Positions 1 through 11,220 of a stretch of 64,000 nucleotides of DNA are shown here, one piece after another (the first letter of the stretch is position 1; each line of letters opens with the position of its first letter). The notes under the pieces were generated by a model. The model saw only the letters and a list, made by a program, of their open reading frames with translations, did no database searches and had not been told where the DNA came from. The DNA is taken from contig OW121847.1 in the NCBI GenBank assembly GCA_933228895.1, positions 85,973,656 through 86,037,655 of the forward strand, written 5' to 3'. Made by a program: the position numbers and the translations under genes. The stretch comes from Platycnemis pennipes. Its lineage: Eukaryota > Arthropoda > Insecta > Odonata > Platycnemididae.

Positions 1-480
1 GGCAATTGGGATTTGGTTTCTGTAGGTACGCGAATGAAGAACGTCTTCCGGCTTTTTGCCCTTGTGGTAATGTCGGCGATGCGAGTTGTCCAACATTGAG
101 GCGTTGAATAATAAATTGTGCTTCATCGCTTAGAGAAAGGGGCGTATATATTCAGGAGATGTGCCAATAACAGCGGTCTCCTCTTCATGGATCCCTGAAG
201 ATTGCCAAATCCGCACCCGGCAGTATTCGCACTCGCGAGTTCAAGAAACAATGGGTTGGAGCAGTGCTGGAAAGCATGTCCATTGGCTCCGAAGTGAAAT
301 GACCGAGGCCGCCGACGGAATATCAACATGTCGGAATTGTCATTTTCGCTCGCACCTGACGCATTCGGGAAGCATTTTTACGGCCGCCGGGTGTCTTCCG
401 TGAATCATCGCGCCGCCGCGCCGTCGAAGGATATGGCCGGAGGAATAATTCGTCTGGAATACCTAAGTCAAAGCCTCCCC
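1..480. other. No gene seen, mixed composition
   Basis: Several short overlapping open frames on both strands, none with recognisable protein features. No repeat, RNA gene or regulatory motif could be supported here. Confidence 0.5.
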
Positions 481-965
481 ATTCCCCACAATCCACGTCG
501 CCCCCACCGCGCCCGGATGGTCACGCACTCCGCATGGCACCGCGTTGTCGGAAGGCGCCAGAGAGTTCGCTGGCGTCTCCTGAGGCGCCGAATCCGTCGA
601 GCACGCCCCGCGCCTCCACCTCCTCCTCGCCGTGACCGCGGTCCTGACCAGAATGCCCGCCGAGCGCGGTAACCGCGGCCGCGTCGTCGGCTCTCCTTGT
701 CCGCCTTCCTAGCCACTCCCCCTGGGAGCGGCCACCCGTTTGCCGCCACCGTTGCACTGATGGGCAGGGTTGCGAGGGGTTTTGTAGTGGCGGGGAGGGG
801 GTTTGTTTGGCACGCCGCTCTACGGGCGCGCCCTTTGATACGACCCTCCCATTCCCGGCCCTTTCTATGCGCGTGCATTCACCGCCGCTACGACACTTCT
901 CAGTGCCCTTCGTTAGAGCGAAGAGAACGAGATTTGCCTCCGGCCACGGGAAAGGACGTGGCAAA
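481..965. other. GC/CpG-rich patch
   Basis: Dense CG dinucleotides and C-rich runs. Open frames exist in several frames on both strands simultaneously, which is expected from GC-rich DNA with few stops and argues against coding. The patch ends at an A-run near 961-970. It could be a regulatory CpG-rich element; nothing specific is recognised. Confidence 0.5.
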
Positions 966-1980
966 AAAAAAGGTGTCTAGTTTTTTCGTCTATTTTTTCA
1001 ACGACTTCGCGACTACAATGCCATATTTTGGAACATTCGACAACTGCGCGAAACTTTCGGATTAAATATTAATAAAGGCAAAATTTTATTAAAGGGAAAT
1101 AGTTAACTATCCAAATAAATTTCGTGGAAGATCCCTTGGCTATCTTTCTCCCCCCTCCCCATTTCTTTAGTTATATGTATATTTCAGCTTCCTGCTCTCC
1201 TAAAACAATGGGCAGTTGTTCCTCCTGAAAGCAGTGTCGAAAACTTGCCAAGAGAGCCTTTTGAAGTAAATTAATTATTTCTATGGAATTATGCCTGAAA
1301 TGTTTTCTCATAAGTTGCTCCAGAATGTTATAATGTTAGAAGATTTTTTTTGCGAAATTAATTAATAAAATAGGATATCAGGCATACAGACAGAAAATGG
1401 GAAGGTATTAATGGTAATAGTTAATGTTAATATAATGTCCTAATTAATTGTAAGTATTTTGAGAATTATCAGGGCCCATTAGATAATAGTAACGACTTAA
1501 ATGCATTTAGCTGATTATTTCCCACTGATGTACGTACTTACTCGCTATTATGCTTGTAACTAGCGTGCATTAATCCGGAGGGGTGCTTCATTAGAATCAC
1601 TGGAGAACATTTTCGAGGCTGTCCAATGCCATCAATTTTTGCGTGCACTCCAACAGGAAAAATAATCGTTCGGGCTACCTACCCATTCTGTAATTGGAAA
1701 CCAAATAAATACCAATTGGAACTTATTAGCCTTTAGTATAAGTAAAACCACCGGAAATGGGTGTTTTTTTTCCCTGCCTTGCCGCGGTTCTGAAATAGCT
1801 CGGCCAAAAGTCATCCGCCGGAAACAGTCCCTCTCATAAGGAGAGAGGCCGTAAAACTGTCCACAGCTTTTGTGTGCATCGTTACGCGATACAGCCGAGC
1901 TACATATTATGCGTGAATTACGGACGTTATTCAGGTTAACGGCATGTTTGTCCCCCACTGGATGGCATGGCTCCGCTCTC
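966..1980. other. AT-rich stretch, one short protein-like frame
   Basis: Mostly AT-rich with stops in all frames. From 1119 to 1274 there is a 51-codon open frame without a usable ATG. Its second half, from about 1188 after a TTTCAG acceptor-like site, reads LPALLKQWAVVPPESS and then SVENLPREPFE, which looks more protein-like than its surroundings. The possible donor after it (GAA/gtaaat) is weak. No family is assigned. Confidence 0.3.
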
Positions 1981-2583
1981 TTCTATTTTATTCCGCCGCC
2001 CAAGCCCCTCCCGGTAATTAGTTCGGAAGACGTGTGAGAATTTTAAGAATAGCGCGCGTGGGGTTCGGGCATGCGGCGAAAGTTATTCGTCGGCCGCATC
2101 GGTTACTTTATCCACCCTCCATCCATTCCTCCTCGCAAGCGAGCGTCTTCCCGAGGGTGTCGCCGCCTCTATACAGAGTCCATTGGCGGCGCCGTGAGCC
2201 TCCTCTCCCCATCCTTCTACGCGTTCTGCACCCGACGCATTCATTCCTCCCCTTGTAACCCACCCACCCACCCGAATTCATTTTTCCCTCACGGGTGAAT
2301 GAATGGCTGCCAAAGGGTGGGGAGGGAATACCTTTCGGTCGGGGGTTGGAGGGGGGAGGGGTTTGCGTGGAAAGGGGGCCAAGGAGATGTCTGGGAAGAG
2401 GAGTGAGGACTTTTGGAGGGGGTCGAAGTGTTTTTTTTTTGTTTTTTTGGATGGAGTGGAGATTTTCAAGGGGTTCGTTCGGAGTGCCCCCCCCCCCCTG
2501 TCTCTCCTTCCCTCCCCGGTTCTCCAGCTTCGGCTGCCCCTCTCCCTCCTCCTCTGACCGTCCTCCGGGGTCTAATTTTAAAA

Positions 2584-2619
<36 letters not shown>

Positions 2620-2787
2620 CACCGTCATCCACTTCCCGCGAACGCCCCAATCCTTCCCTTCGCTCTACCTTCCGCTCGTTCGCTCTACCCCCTCGCCTAT
2701 CGCCTCCGGCCATTCTCATTCGCGAGTCGAGGGACTTGTGCTCTCTTGCCGTACTAGTTCTCCACCACGTCCAACGATTTTCCGTCT
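1981..2787. other. GC-rich, strand-asymmetric patch with G runs and CT tract
   Basis: Begins CpG-rich, then has a G-rich segment on the + strand (about 2325-2440, several runs of four to six G) followed by C/T-rich DNA. The open frames of up to 227 codons here lie in this low-complexity DNA on both strands and are not taken as genes. Confidence 0.5.
2587..2614. repeat. (CT)n microsatellite
   Basis: An uninterrupted run of about 14 CT dinucleotides, continuing into CT-rich sequence. Confidence 0.95.
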
Positions 2788-2815
2788 TCAAGGATTGCGA
2801 ACAAGCTGCGGATAC
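2788..2815 (+). repeat. 28-bp direct repeat, left copy
   Basis: Matches 3110-3137 at 25 of 28 positions (core ATTGCGAACAAG versus GTTGCGAACAAG). The pair brackets a 294-bp segment containing a - strand tRNA-like sequence, so it may be an old target-site duplication, although 28 bp is long for LINE-mediated insertion. It may instead be a segmental repeat. Confidence 0.7.
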
Positions 2816-2873
2816 CTCGATGGAATCACCCGCTGAAATGCTTTATAGCAGAATTTCCACAGAGAAGATATCC

Positions 2874-2947
2874 ACCTTGATCGGGACTCGAATACGGAAA
2901 CCCCTGATTCTCCGGCCAGGTGCTTTAACCAACTGAGCTAACAAGGT
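2874..2947 (-). mobile_element. tRNA-like sequence (tRNA pseudogene or SINE head)
   Basis: Read on the - strand, this 74-nt segment approximates a cloverleaf. The 5' acceptor ACCTTGT pairs 6/7 with the 3' TCAAGGT. An A-box TAGCTCAGTTGGTT follows at 2927-2940, with three of four D-stem pairs. The anticodon stem CCTGG/TCAGG pairs fully but its loop has 8 nt. A B-box-like TATTCGAGTCCC lies at 2883-2894, but the T-stem barely pairs. The odd loop and poor T-arm make a functional tRNA unlikely. It is more probably a decayed tRNA or the head of a tRNA-derived SINE different from the main family in this window. Confidence 0.6.
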
Positions 2948-3109
2948 TTTCTTCTCCCCCATGGATTTCTGGAGGCTTTAAAGTATGTCCAAGGTGTTGC
3001 CAGCCTGCCGTACATACCATCTCACAAACAAGTCGTAGTCGTGCAAATAGCGCCACCGTCTACGAGATTAAAGCCAAATACAAACACTTAGGCGCTTACT
3101 GTAATAAAC

Positions 3110-3137
3110 TCAAGGGTTGCGAACAAGCCGCGAATAC
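3110..3137 (+). repeat. 28-bp direct repeat, right copy
   Basis: Partner of 2788-2815, differing at three positions; the period is 322 bp. Confidence 0.7.
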
Positions 3138-3174
3138 TTTAACAGCGTGACCGATTTTTCCTTCCTTCTGGAGA

Positions 3175-3450
3175 GTAATGGCTTCCTATCCTACATTTTC
3201 GCGATAGGAACAGTCAGTTCTTTTTTTCAGCGTTATCCAGACTCCGTGGGTAGTGAGCTGAGAAAGTCCAGTACTCCCCTCATTGGATTCGACGTTAAAT
3301 TTTTTATCCCTCGGGGTCTGTATTTGGCAGAAAGCTTAGCCCAAACTCCTCCGCTTCCAAAATCCGTAACAACTCCCCAAAGTTCAAGTACCTATTTGTA
3401 AAGTCGCAAGTGGTCTCCGCTGTCGGTAGCCTCCGCGGACGACAATAACC
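3175..3450 (+). mobile_element. Diverged SINE copy, main family
   Basis: Body and tail of the main SINE family. The AGTCCAGTACTCC motif near 3266 is followed by GACGTTAA near 3293, matching the AGTTCAGTACTCC...GACGTTAA block of the full copy at 15204. The end reads GTCGCAAGTGG...GCTGTCGGTAGCCTCC and stops in ACGACAATAACC, the family's AAC-type tail. The tRNA-like head is barely recognisable and the 5' limit is uncertain. Confidence 0.6.
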
Positions 3451-3674
3451 TCACTTCGAGCCCGGGTTTGTGTGTCAAGTCGTCTGGCGTGTGACGGCCT
3501 CCTTTCCCGTCATCGTGTCCGAGGACGGTGTGCTGAAATAAAATCCCGAAAAGGGCGTTTCACGCATTCATCGAGTTGATATTTGAATGAATTTGTCATA
3601 GCTAATTGATTTTCATCATTCCTGGAGTTTCTCCGGCGCTGGATCGACCCCTTTCCCACAATTTCATGTTGTAG
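3451..3674. other. No gene seen
   Basis: Mixed composition with nothing recognised. The last 25 bases are pyrimidine-rich (CCCTTTCCCACAATTTC) and end in TTGTAG, which could act as a splice acceptor for the next feature. Confidence 0.4.
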
Positions 3675-3723
3675 CTCGGATATGGACATTCGTGAATTAC
3701 TGGCGTGCTTCAAGGCTTTCTTC
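3675..3723 (+). CDS. Candidate 5' coding exon (speculative)
   Basis: A 49-nt segment lies between an acceptor-like ...TTTCATGTTGTAG and a donor TTC/GTAAGTAT. It contains one ATG (3682-3684, context GATATGG) from which 14 codons (MDIRELLACFKAFF) run to the donor in phase 0. That phase fits the frame of the exon-like segment at 5712-5802. Against it: the segment is very short, chance matches of this quality are expected in 64 kb, and no homologue is recognised. It may be nothing. Confidence 0.13.
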
Positions 3724-5711
3724 GTAAGTATATGCTAATTGCACCTTGTTCATAGGAAGGGATAAAATTTTAGGAAAAACAGGCGCATAATAGGTATAAC
3801 TTGTTATATCTTCCAGTTAAAGCGTTGTTACGGTTGCTTGCCGTCGTTGCCATTTCGTTTAGATCATAAACTCAGTGAATCAGTTAGCGGTTATGGTTCT
3901 CTGAGGAGGAAGTGTTAATGGCAGAAATTATAGTGTCGGTGGTCGTTTATAGAGTACCTAGGCTTTCTTGCAGATAGTATTTATTTGTGTTTCCACATAA
4001 AACTCTCCATTATCATTTCCTGCGTCTGCCCACAAGAAAGGGATTGGTGGGCGGTGAGAGTGTATGCTAGGAAATGAAGTTTTAGTGTCCTTAAAGAGAA
4101 AAAATGTCAGACTTAAATTGATAGTAGCTGACGATATGCCTGGCTGGCCTCCCAACTTATCATTTTCCTATCGCCGCCTTGTACTTTGATGTACTTTCTC
4201 TCTATTCCGACGTCCCCTTCTTGCCTTCGCGACGATAACTTCTAACAATAAGACCTCTGAATTGGGAAGTATCTTTTCTCCTTTGAGCCACCATACCGTC
4301 GTTCCAAGATTCCTTATCGCGTGACCTCATCAACGGATATAACCATCCTTTTCCCTTTTATTTGAACCGCTTATTTAATGGATGTCCATTCCTTTCACCG
4401 ACCTTGGAAATGTTCTTGTTTGCGCATAACCATCACGTATCAATTTTGTAAGAGCCTATTAGTTTCCACGTTTCAGTTCTCAAACTGAATGTACAGAGCT
4501 TCGTCAAAGTTTAGATTAGATCCTTAAGAGTTTACTGCCGCGTTTATAACTGAGGATGGATTATTAACTAAATTATGGTGTCTCTGTTCCGGGGCTGTGC
4601 TCTAGAGCATGGACTATTAGCTACTTCTTCCTGATATACTGAGCGGTCGGTGGATAGCTACCGCTGATTTTTTGAAACATAGGACGTATGTGTGTTTATC
4701 GGTAGCATAAATTACATAGAACCAGGTGTAATTAGATTCAAAAGATGCTCCCTAGTGCCGAGAGTATCATGCATAAATTTCACGTCTCATGTTTTTCTTT
4801 CAGTCGAGAGGACTCGCCGAGAGCTTTTCGGGCTTGTATTTTCTTCTTGGCATGGATTTGAGATGTTTTCTTTAGAAATAGAGTCGTTTGAAAAAAAGCT
4901 ATTTATACTCTCCCCTCAGCGGAGGTATTTTATTTTCTCGCTCATTCAAGTTTGTCGACTACTGGGGACAGTTTTATTGGAGTAAATGAATATACATATT
5001 TACGGGAATTTAGGTTGCTAGTTATTTCTTATTCTAAGATTGAGAGAGATGCCCGTAATTTCTAGAGGCGTGGAGTGCGACGGATTGGAAATAATTGAGT
5101 GTGATTGGTGCCAGCCTTAGCCGCAGTAAATAATTTCACGTCGATTAATAATAACGTGTTCATTTGCCCTCCCCCCATTTTTTTTAGCAGCATATGCTAT
5201 GAATTTTACTTGAGTTTCAGTACATAATAGTGCAGACGTCAATGATTTTTTTATAAATAAAAACTATGAAGCATCGTTGTGGGAAAACTACAAACACCAT
5301 CTTGTTTCATTGATATGTGCGTGGTAACCTGTAAGCCACCTTAGGGTGTTTGGTTGGGAGCCAAATAATCAACTAATAATAATAGTCACCAAACGTGCAC
5401 TACGTACGTGCAACTAGGAAGCACAATGCTGCTACTTCGTAGAAACGTGGCAGTATTGTATTTACCTGGCTTGTGCGACTAAGTCGTTAGGATGCGTAGG
5501 AATATCTTTTTTAATTGGTATGATATTTTAAAATACACTAAATCTTTAATCCCCAAGCCAGGGAAGGGTATTGTTATGTATACTTTTTTTAAAAGTTAAG
5601 AAATATTTTAATGATTATGATTGTATTGTATTAATTTTATTAGTAATATTATTAGTATTCTTCTATCAATTTATTCCCATTTCATAATAATTTTTTCTCC
5701 TTTTCTTGCAG
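3724..5711. other. AT-rich region, possible intron
   Basis: No gene recognised. A 97-codon open frame at 4692-4985 (+) has no domain I recognise and is within chance expectation. If the flanking exon candidates are real, this is a GT-AG intron. Its 3' end has a long T-rich tract (about 5670-5705) before TTGCAG. Confidence 0.35.
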
Positions 5712-5802
5712 GTTAGTATCATCTCCCCTGCCTTTGTGATCATCACTTGTCCGGTGGGATATTTACTTTGTTCATGTTGCATTCATAAATACTCGCGGTG
5801 GG
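5712..5802 (+). CDS. Candidate internal exon encoding a membrane-helix-like segment
   Basis: A 91-nt segment is preceded by a T-rich tract of roughly 40 nt ending CTTTTCTTGCAG and followed by GTGGG/GTAAGT, a near-ideal donor. Two frames contain stops. The third is open throughout and encodes about 30 residues that are strongly hydrophobic in the middle (SIISPAFVIITCPVGYLL), followed by a Cys-rich CSCC and then basic/aromatic residues (IHKYSRW). This is the pattern of a transmembrane helix followed by a juxtamembrane segment. It would use phase 0 at its 5' end and leave one extra base at its 3' end. No family can be named. It is the best coding candidate in the window because splice signals, a single open frame and peptide character agree. 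It still rests on 91 bases, and neighbouring exons are not securely identified. Confidence 0.3.
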
Positions 5803-7640
5803 GTAAGTTCTGCATTTCGACAATACCTCAATGAATGTTGCAACCTTGATCACTCGCGACTCTTGTTCAAAGTAATGAGCCAAGGATACGATAGATCGTG
5901 GAACACGTTTCCTTATTCCTACTGAGATGAACTCAGTTCAATTCATCCATTTCCTTCCAGTGTTAACGCCAGCATACCTATCCGGGAGTTGCGTCTGTAA
6001 TCATCATAACTGCCCTCCGATATAACTATGGCAACATTTTTCGGACGATCGCCTCGATAACAGTGGTAACGGGTGTCCCTTCGAGAGCGAGATCCCCGTC
6101 AACACCATTCACGCGATCAATAGAGAAATCGTGCGATAACGCGTGTCGATTTATCTGTCGTGTGTGGGTCGGCTGTTCCGTGCGTGAGATGCTGGAGTGA
6201 GTGAGTCTACGCCCGCGAAGTCGGTTGCTTATGCGTGTTTTTGTGCTCATGTTCTGTCGACGGCGAGAACCCATTTTCAGGCGGGACGCATCAATCACGC
6301 AATTTTATGTGCTCTCCGGCGCCTCTTGCCTTCAAATCGAGCCGAACGGATGAAGTAGGTGTATCGGGATGAAAAGTTGTCCACCCTGTTCAAACGAGGG
6401 AAGGCTTGGCTATTAGGTAAACGGCGACGTGGTTCGCGCCGCTGCGTTTGATGTGTCCGCCCGACCGTATGTTTGCACATGCGTATATGAGGCGTTGAGA
6501 GCATCAAGGGCCCTCACCCGACGCACTCACTCGGCTCCCGGGGAAATTAAGACGTTAGCATTTGTCAAAACTAGAGCCTCCTTCCGCCGGCTATTCGCCG
6601 CTTCTCTACCGCGCAGCGGGCCCGCGCGAAATATATTTCCCGGTGCGTGACTTAGGTGCGCGGCTCTCGTGTTTCATCAGCAAAAATTTCCTTTGCGTCT
6701 CGCTGAAATGTGTTGAATAAATATCTTACTAAGCATCTATGATAGGTCTGTTTGCACAAGGCTCGTAATTACGCGAGTCGGGGAAGAGGAACGTATTCAG
6801 TAAGTCGCTGAAATGCAAAATATGGATTGATGCAAAATACAAAAAATACAAGTCTGGCTATATTTATGCGTTCATGCATTCGTCCAATTTAATGTATTAA
6901 CCGGATTTTATGAATATTTTCATGCACTTACTTGCGGATAACAGACATTTATCGAAATAAGTTGCGTATCATTTTATACTAAATGCATGAGCTACGCTCC
7001 TGTTGGTTTCGATTGCTGGAATCCTTGCAGCCAGAGAAAGCGAAGTTCAGGACTTGAGCTTTAATGCTTTGGAAATAGTCGAATAAGTAGGGAAGTATGT
7101 CCAAAATTTGGGAATTATTTTTAACAGACCCTCATTAAATATTTTTCAGCAGCTGAGCACCTCCCCAATCACCTATTGCTTGTGCTCTTCATTGCGTACA
7201 AATCTAAACTTAGCGTCACTTGATGGAATCCAAACCGTGTCCCATTGCCATGAAACACTAGGATGGTGTTCGGGAGGAGAGAAAGAACTATTTATCCACC
7301 ATTTTTGGTACAAATAGTGGACAAAAATCATGAAAGAACAATGTGAATAGGCGGAATCAGGAGGATTTCTTCCCATTTTCCGTCGACGAATTCTCGGAAC
7401 TGGGTTTTGATTTGGTCGTCCCGTTGCTCCTCCCTCCCTTGGGATCGCCATTTCGAATCCCCGCTCGGGCGCGATGTCCAACGAGGCGGAAGGAGAAAAA
7501 CTCGCCTTATGAGAAGGGAGGAGAAGGAGCGGGCAGTGTTGTCGAGGTCACAGCAACAGCAGCAGCGCCTCGGAATCCGTTATGGTCGTGTTGTTAGGGG
7601 CTCTTGATGTGTAAATAAATAAGTAGTGCGATTCCTGGCG
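5803..7640. other. No gene seen
   Basis: Alternates between AT-rich DNA and a moderately GC-rich, CpG-containing stretch at about 6030-6650. Short open frames on both strands show no recognisable features. A pyrimidine tract with CAG ends at 7149, but no good donor follows. Confidence 0.4.
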
Positions 7641-8240
7641 GTCCCGACGGAAGGATTGGGTGGAGGAGAGAAAGGGGGTAAAGGCGTCTCCATTTATCGC
7701 CCCCAGGCGACGTCGGCCGCATTTAAAAGAGATAAGGAGTGGTTATGCGGCGGCTGGGGGTGGTGGGGAGGGTAGGGTGCCCCTGCTATCCCCTTGGCGC
7801 CGCTACTCTTTCGGAGGAGGCCTCGCGGGAGTGTTTCTGTGGGGAGGGGGGATTTGGTGGAGGGAGGTGATGGGATTGGTGCGGAGGGAGGGTGCAGGGG
7901 GTGTTGGTGCCCACCCGCCCCCACATCACCTCCCGCGCCCCCCTCCTACATCTTCCCCCGCCCACTTTTGCCCTGCATCCTTTCTCTGCTCCCCCTATCC
8001 TCTCCTCCCTTCTCTCTCTCCTCCCTTCTCTCTCTCTCCACCCGTCCCCCTTCCCTTATTCCCTCCTTTCCTCTCCCACCCTTCGCTCAAACCCCTCTGC
8101 TCTTTCTCCCTCTCTTTCTCTCTCTCACTCCCTGCCTTTCCGCCATTTCTATTTTAATCCATTTTCCGTCGTCTACCCCAGAACCTCTCTCTCTTTAGCC
8201 TCCCTTCGCTAAAGCCTCCATTCTCCCCGCATCTTTCTCG
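7641..8240. other. GC-rich patch with G-rich then C/T-rich halves
   Basis: From 7640 to 7900 the + strand is G-rich (GGGG and GGGGGG runs near 7840-7890). From 7910 to 8240 it is almost purely C and T. Open frames of 100-165 codons in overlapping frames come from this low complexity, as their Pro/Ser/Leu-only translations show. Confidence 0.6.
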
Positions 8241-10240
8241 CTCTTGCTCCAGTTCCTCCCTAAGAACTCTTCAATTATCCCTCTTCCTCTTCTTTCAGGT
8301 ACTCTCATGTCTGTGAATCGTAGGATCCTTCCAATCCGCCTTTGCTCTATGCCTCGTCCTCCTGCTCCTCCGCCTCTCGTCCGCCATTTTGGAACCGTTT
8401 TGAGAATCGCGAGAGAGGGTTTTGAATTCCGTCGCAAGACACTTTACGTCCTCTTCTTCACTCTCCCGTACCATCCCTCCACTTCCTTCTCTCATTTTCC
8501 GCTTTCTCACGATACGCGGAAAAAAAACTCCTTGAGGTAGATCACGGTACGAGTAATAGATTGGAATTTAGTTCGCGAAGTTTTTGTGAGGTCTAAACCG
8601 TTTTATTTTTAGGCCGCATCTGATGATGTGCGGAGAAGTGCATATCGAATAGGTACTTCGTGCATGTCATTGCCTCTTTGCACTGTTTGACCGGAATTTT
8701 TGCCGGTACACTTCGTCACGAGATTGCTTTCTTGCGTTACCCCGCATTTTTGTTCATTGTAGAGGAATGATTCTGCGGGGAAAAGTTTTCCCCCTTATTA
8801 TATATCAGGCACGGTGTGTTAATATCCATTCAGCATTTTCAAAGTCGGCCTCTAAAGGAATTCCAATTTGTTTTGCTTATTAGTCAATACTTGCTTCTCT
8901 GCAATTTATTTCTTGTCATCATATGGTGTTTTATTGCTGCATGTAAGCGTGCCATTTTGACCAGATCTTGCCGTAAAGTTGATAATTTGTCATGGCTCCA
9001 GTACCACTCAGAAAGCTGACCCCTCGTAAAATAATTGGTCTGGTTTCGACAATTTTTCTCTTAAGTTTCCCCGGGATCTAGTATTCTCAGGCCTTTCGAA
9101 GTATATTTGTGATACACGCGAAGCAGAACCAAGGAGAAGTAATGAAAGACGACCGTCAAAATGTTATAATTAATTCGCTGTAATAGAAATTCGGAATATC
9201 ATAAAATTCCTTGGTGTCCACGTCATAATGCATTGAAAAGAGTGCATTTCCCCCAAGCACGTGAACTGGATCGATGCTCACTGCCTCTTGCCTCTCAAGT
9301 GGTGCATTCTCTTCGCAAGCAATAGACATGCACGCACTGAGGGCAAGTACTCTGCGAAGGACCCGAATTCGTGCCTGACAATCCGTATTGCTTCCCAGTC
9401 TTTAATGAGAAGAGACCCTTTCCGAAGGGTCGCCCCTCACCCTCCCCTTCCGAGTGCTCCAGTTTCGGAGAGTCCCAAGTGTTCCGTTCGGAGGAGGAGC
9501 CCATTCCGCCGGATGCTGTGTTGTTCCACGGCGTGGTTTCCGTGCGTCTGTCGAGGCGGGCCATCCTGTCACTCGCGTCGAGTCCCTCCGCTTCCGTCCT
9601 CGCTCTCATTTACGGACGCCGAGGGAAGGGACCGCCGGGAATTTTTTTTCCATTTATTTTTTCCACAAGTGGCCGGGCCGGGAAGTTGGAAGAGAGGGCT
9701 AAGTCTCCCAATGAGGGAACGGGAAGAAGAGACAAGTCGTGAATCTCATCATAGCACTCATATGAGTGGGTACATATAAACCATGCCGAGACCGCCTTTC
9801 CCCCGGAGGAGACGAAAGGAAGAAACAAAAAGAGCAGTAAATGTTAATTATCCAGAGGATGTTTGATTGCGGATTATTACATTGCTGTAATTTTATCTTT
9901 AGCGTATCATCTAGGGTCATAAAATAGAGAATTGTGAGGAGGTGGTTGTTTTCTTGGATCTGGTGGAATTAATGGCCTATCCTTGCCGTGATCAGGGAAA
10001 TAATGATAGCCGTGATTTGCGAGATTGCGCTCGAGATGGACAAGATAACAAAATAGCTCTCACGCGTAATTATCATAGCCAATTTATTGATATCGGATTT
10101 CTTTTTGGTCGCTGTTATGCAAAACGTTGATGTGTCTCGATGCCGTGAAGCGGCAGATTCAATATGTCCTTAGAGTTCGTGGAACAGTCAATTCGGGCCC
10201 CCATAAGCTTAGTTGCGTACTTGCTGGATCCACAGTGCGT
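8241..10240. other. No gene seen
   Basis: Pyrimidine-rich to about 8500, with an acceptor-like CCTCTTCTTTCAG ending at 8298 followed by an 80-codon open frame to 8540. The frame has no family resemblance and chance is likely. AT-rich DNA follows, then a moderately GC-rich stretch at 9410-9720 with overlapping open frames on both strands. Nothing is assigned. Confidence 0.4.
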
Positions 10241-10840
10241 ATGCAACCCTCTGGCTCCCCGAGGTGAATGGGAAGGCCCTCCCTTAGGGGAGGGAGAAGG
10301 TGAGGGGGGGGGGGGAGGGGAGGAGGTGGTTGCGGAGAGGGTTCAATTAAAAGGGGCGAGTTGGGGGGAGCGGTCGCCTTAATTCCGGCCCCTCCGTCGA
10401 GAACACGAGGGAAAACTTAAGTGACGGGGACGAGAGCGAGTTGAACTCTCGTGGACCCCGCACGCGGTTGGCCAATAATAATAATAATCCTCCAGAAGGG
10501 GACACACTTATTCTTTCCGCCCTTCATACTCCTCCTCCCTCTGGCCCCACGCGACTCTCAATTCGGCCAATCCACCCTCGGAGACCTTTAACCCTCTCGA
10601 CACCATCCCCCCACCTCCGCCGCCGTCGAACAAACTGCAACTCCTCCTCTATTGTCGCTCCCTCCTCCCCCATTCGTCTCTCCTCTCCGTGTGGGTCTAG
10701 TTGCGAGAGTAGCGGCAGGGACCTTTCTCGCGTCCACTCCGCCCCCATCGCGATTCAGGCTCCCAACTTCTGCTCCTCTGACTCCCCTCCCGATGAAGTT
10801 GTGCGGTGATCGCGATGGCAATCGTATGCAAAATTTAATG
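10241..10840. other. GC-rich patch
   Basis: G-rich at its left edge, C/T-rich to the right, CpG-rich throughout. An (AAT)n run of about five units lies near 10477-10490. Confidence 0.5.
10286..10329 (+). other. G-quadruplex-forming run
   Basis: Contains a run of 12 G (10304-10315), then A, then four G, with further G-rich sequence on both sides. It satisfies the G3+ N1-7 pattern several times. Confidence 0.6.
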
Positions 10841-11220
10841 TATTCCGCCGCGAAGTTTTCGGATGTTAGCCAACTGAATTCTATTGCCATTGCTGTCGCC
10901 CTCCGTAATTTAGTTTCAACTGAAAAAAAATCAGTTATTTCATTTATTTTATTTCTTGATTCATTTTCTACATATTTCTGTGCGGACATTTCGTCAATTT
11001 AGATCATTATCAATATTCATTGTCCCTTAGAGTGATCCCGTAATGGAAATAGAATTAGTAAGGTTTTTAACATGCTTTATTTCCTAATTTCACCATAGTG
11101 CTGTACGCTAATGTAAGTTGGCAGTATTTGTAGAATCATTTATATTGTGCTTCAAGTGCGAAGGTTATACCGCACCACCTCACCTAACCTAATCATAAGC
11201 CCCTTCCTAAGGCAAGCAAA
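10841..11220. other. No gene seen
   Basis: AT-rich. Near 11181 there are two copies of CCTAA (the complement of the arthropod telomere unit TTAGG), too few to call a telomeric repeat. Confidence 0.4.

Noticed and set aside
1119..1274. Possible MULE-type transposase similarity of VENLPR
   Set aside because: Only three or four residues agree with the family motif I had in mind, and the expected downstream residues are absent.
2108..2936. Opposing frames of 227 (-) and 213 (+) codons
   Set aside because: They lie in GC-rich, CT-microsatellite DNA. The + frame also runs into the tRNA-like repeat.
8299..8540. 80-codon frame after a CTTTCAG acceptor, phase-compatible with 5712-5802
   Set aside because: Acceptor-like sites are everywhere in this pyrimidine-rich DNA, the peptide has no family features, and the frame simply runs to a stop.
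11178..11195. CCTAACCTAA, resembling the TTAGG telomere repeat
   Set aside because: Only two units, which is expected by chance.
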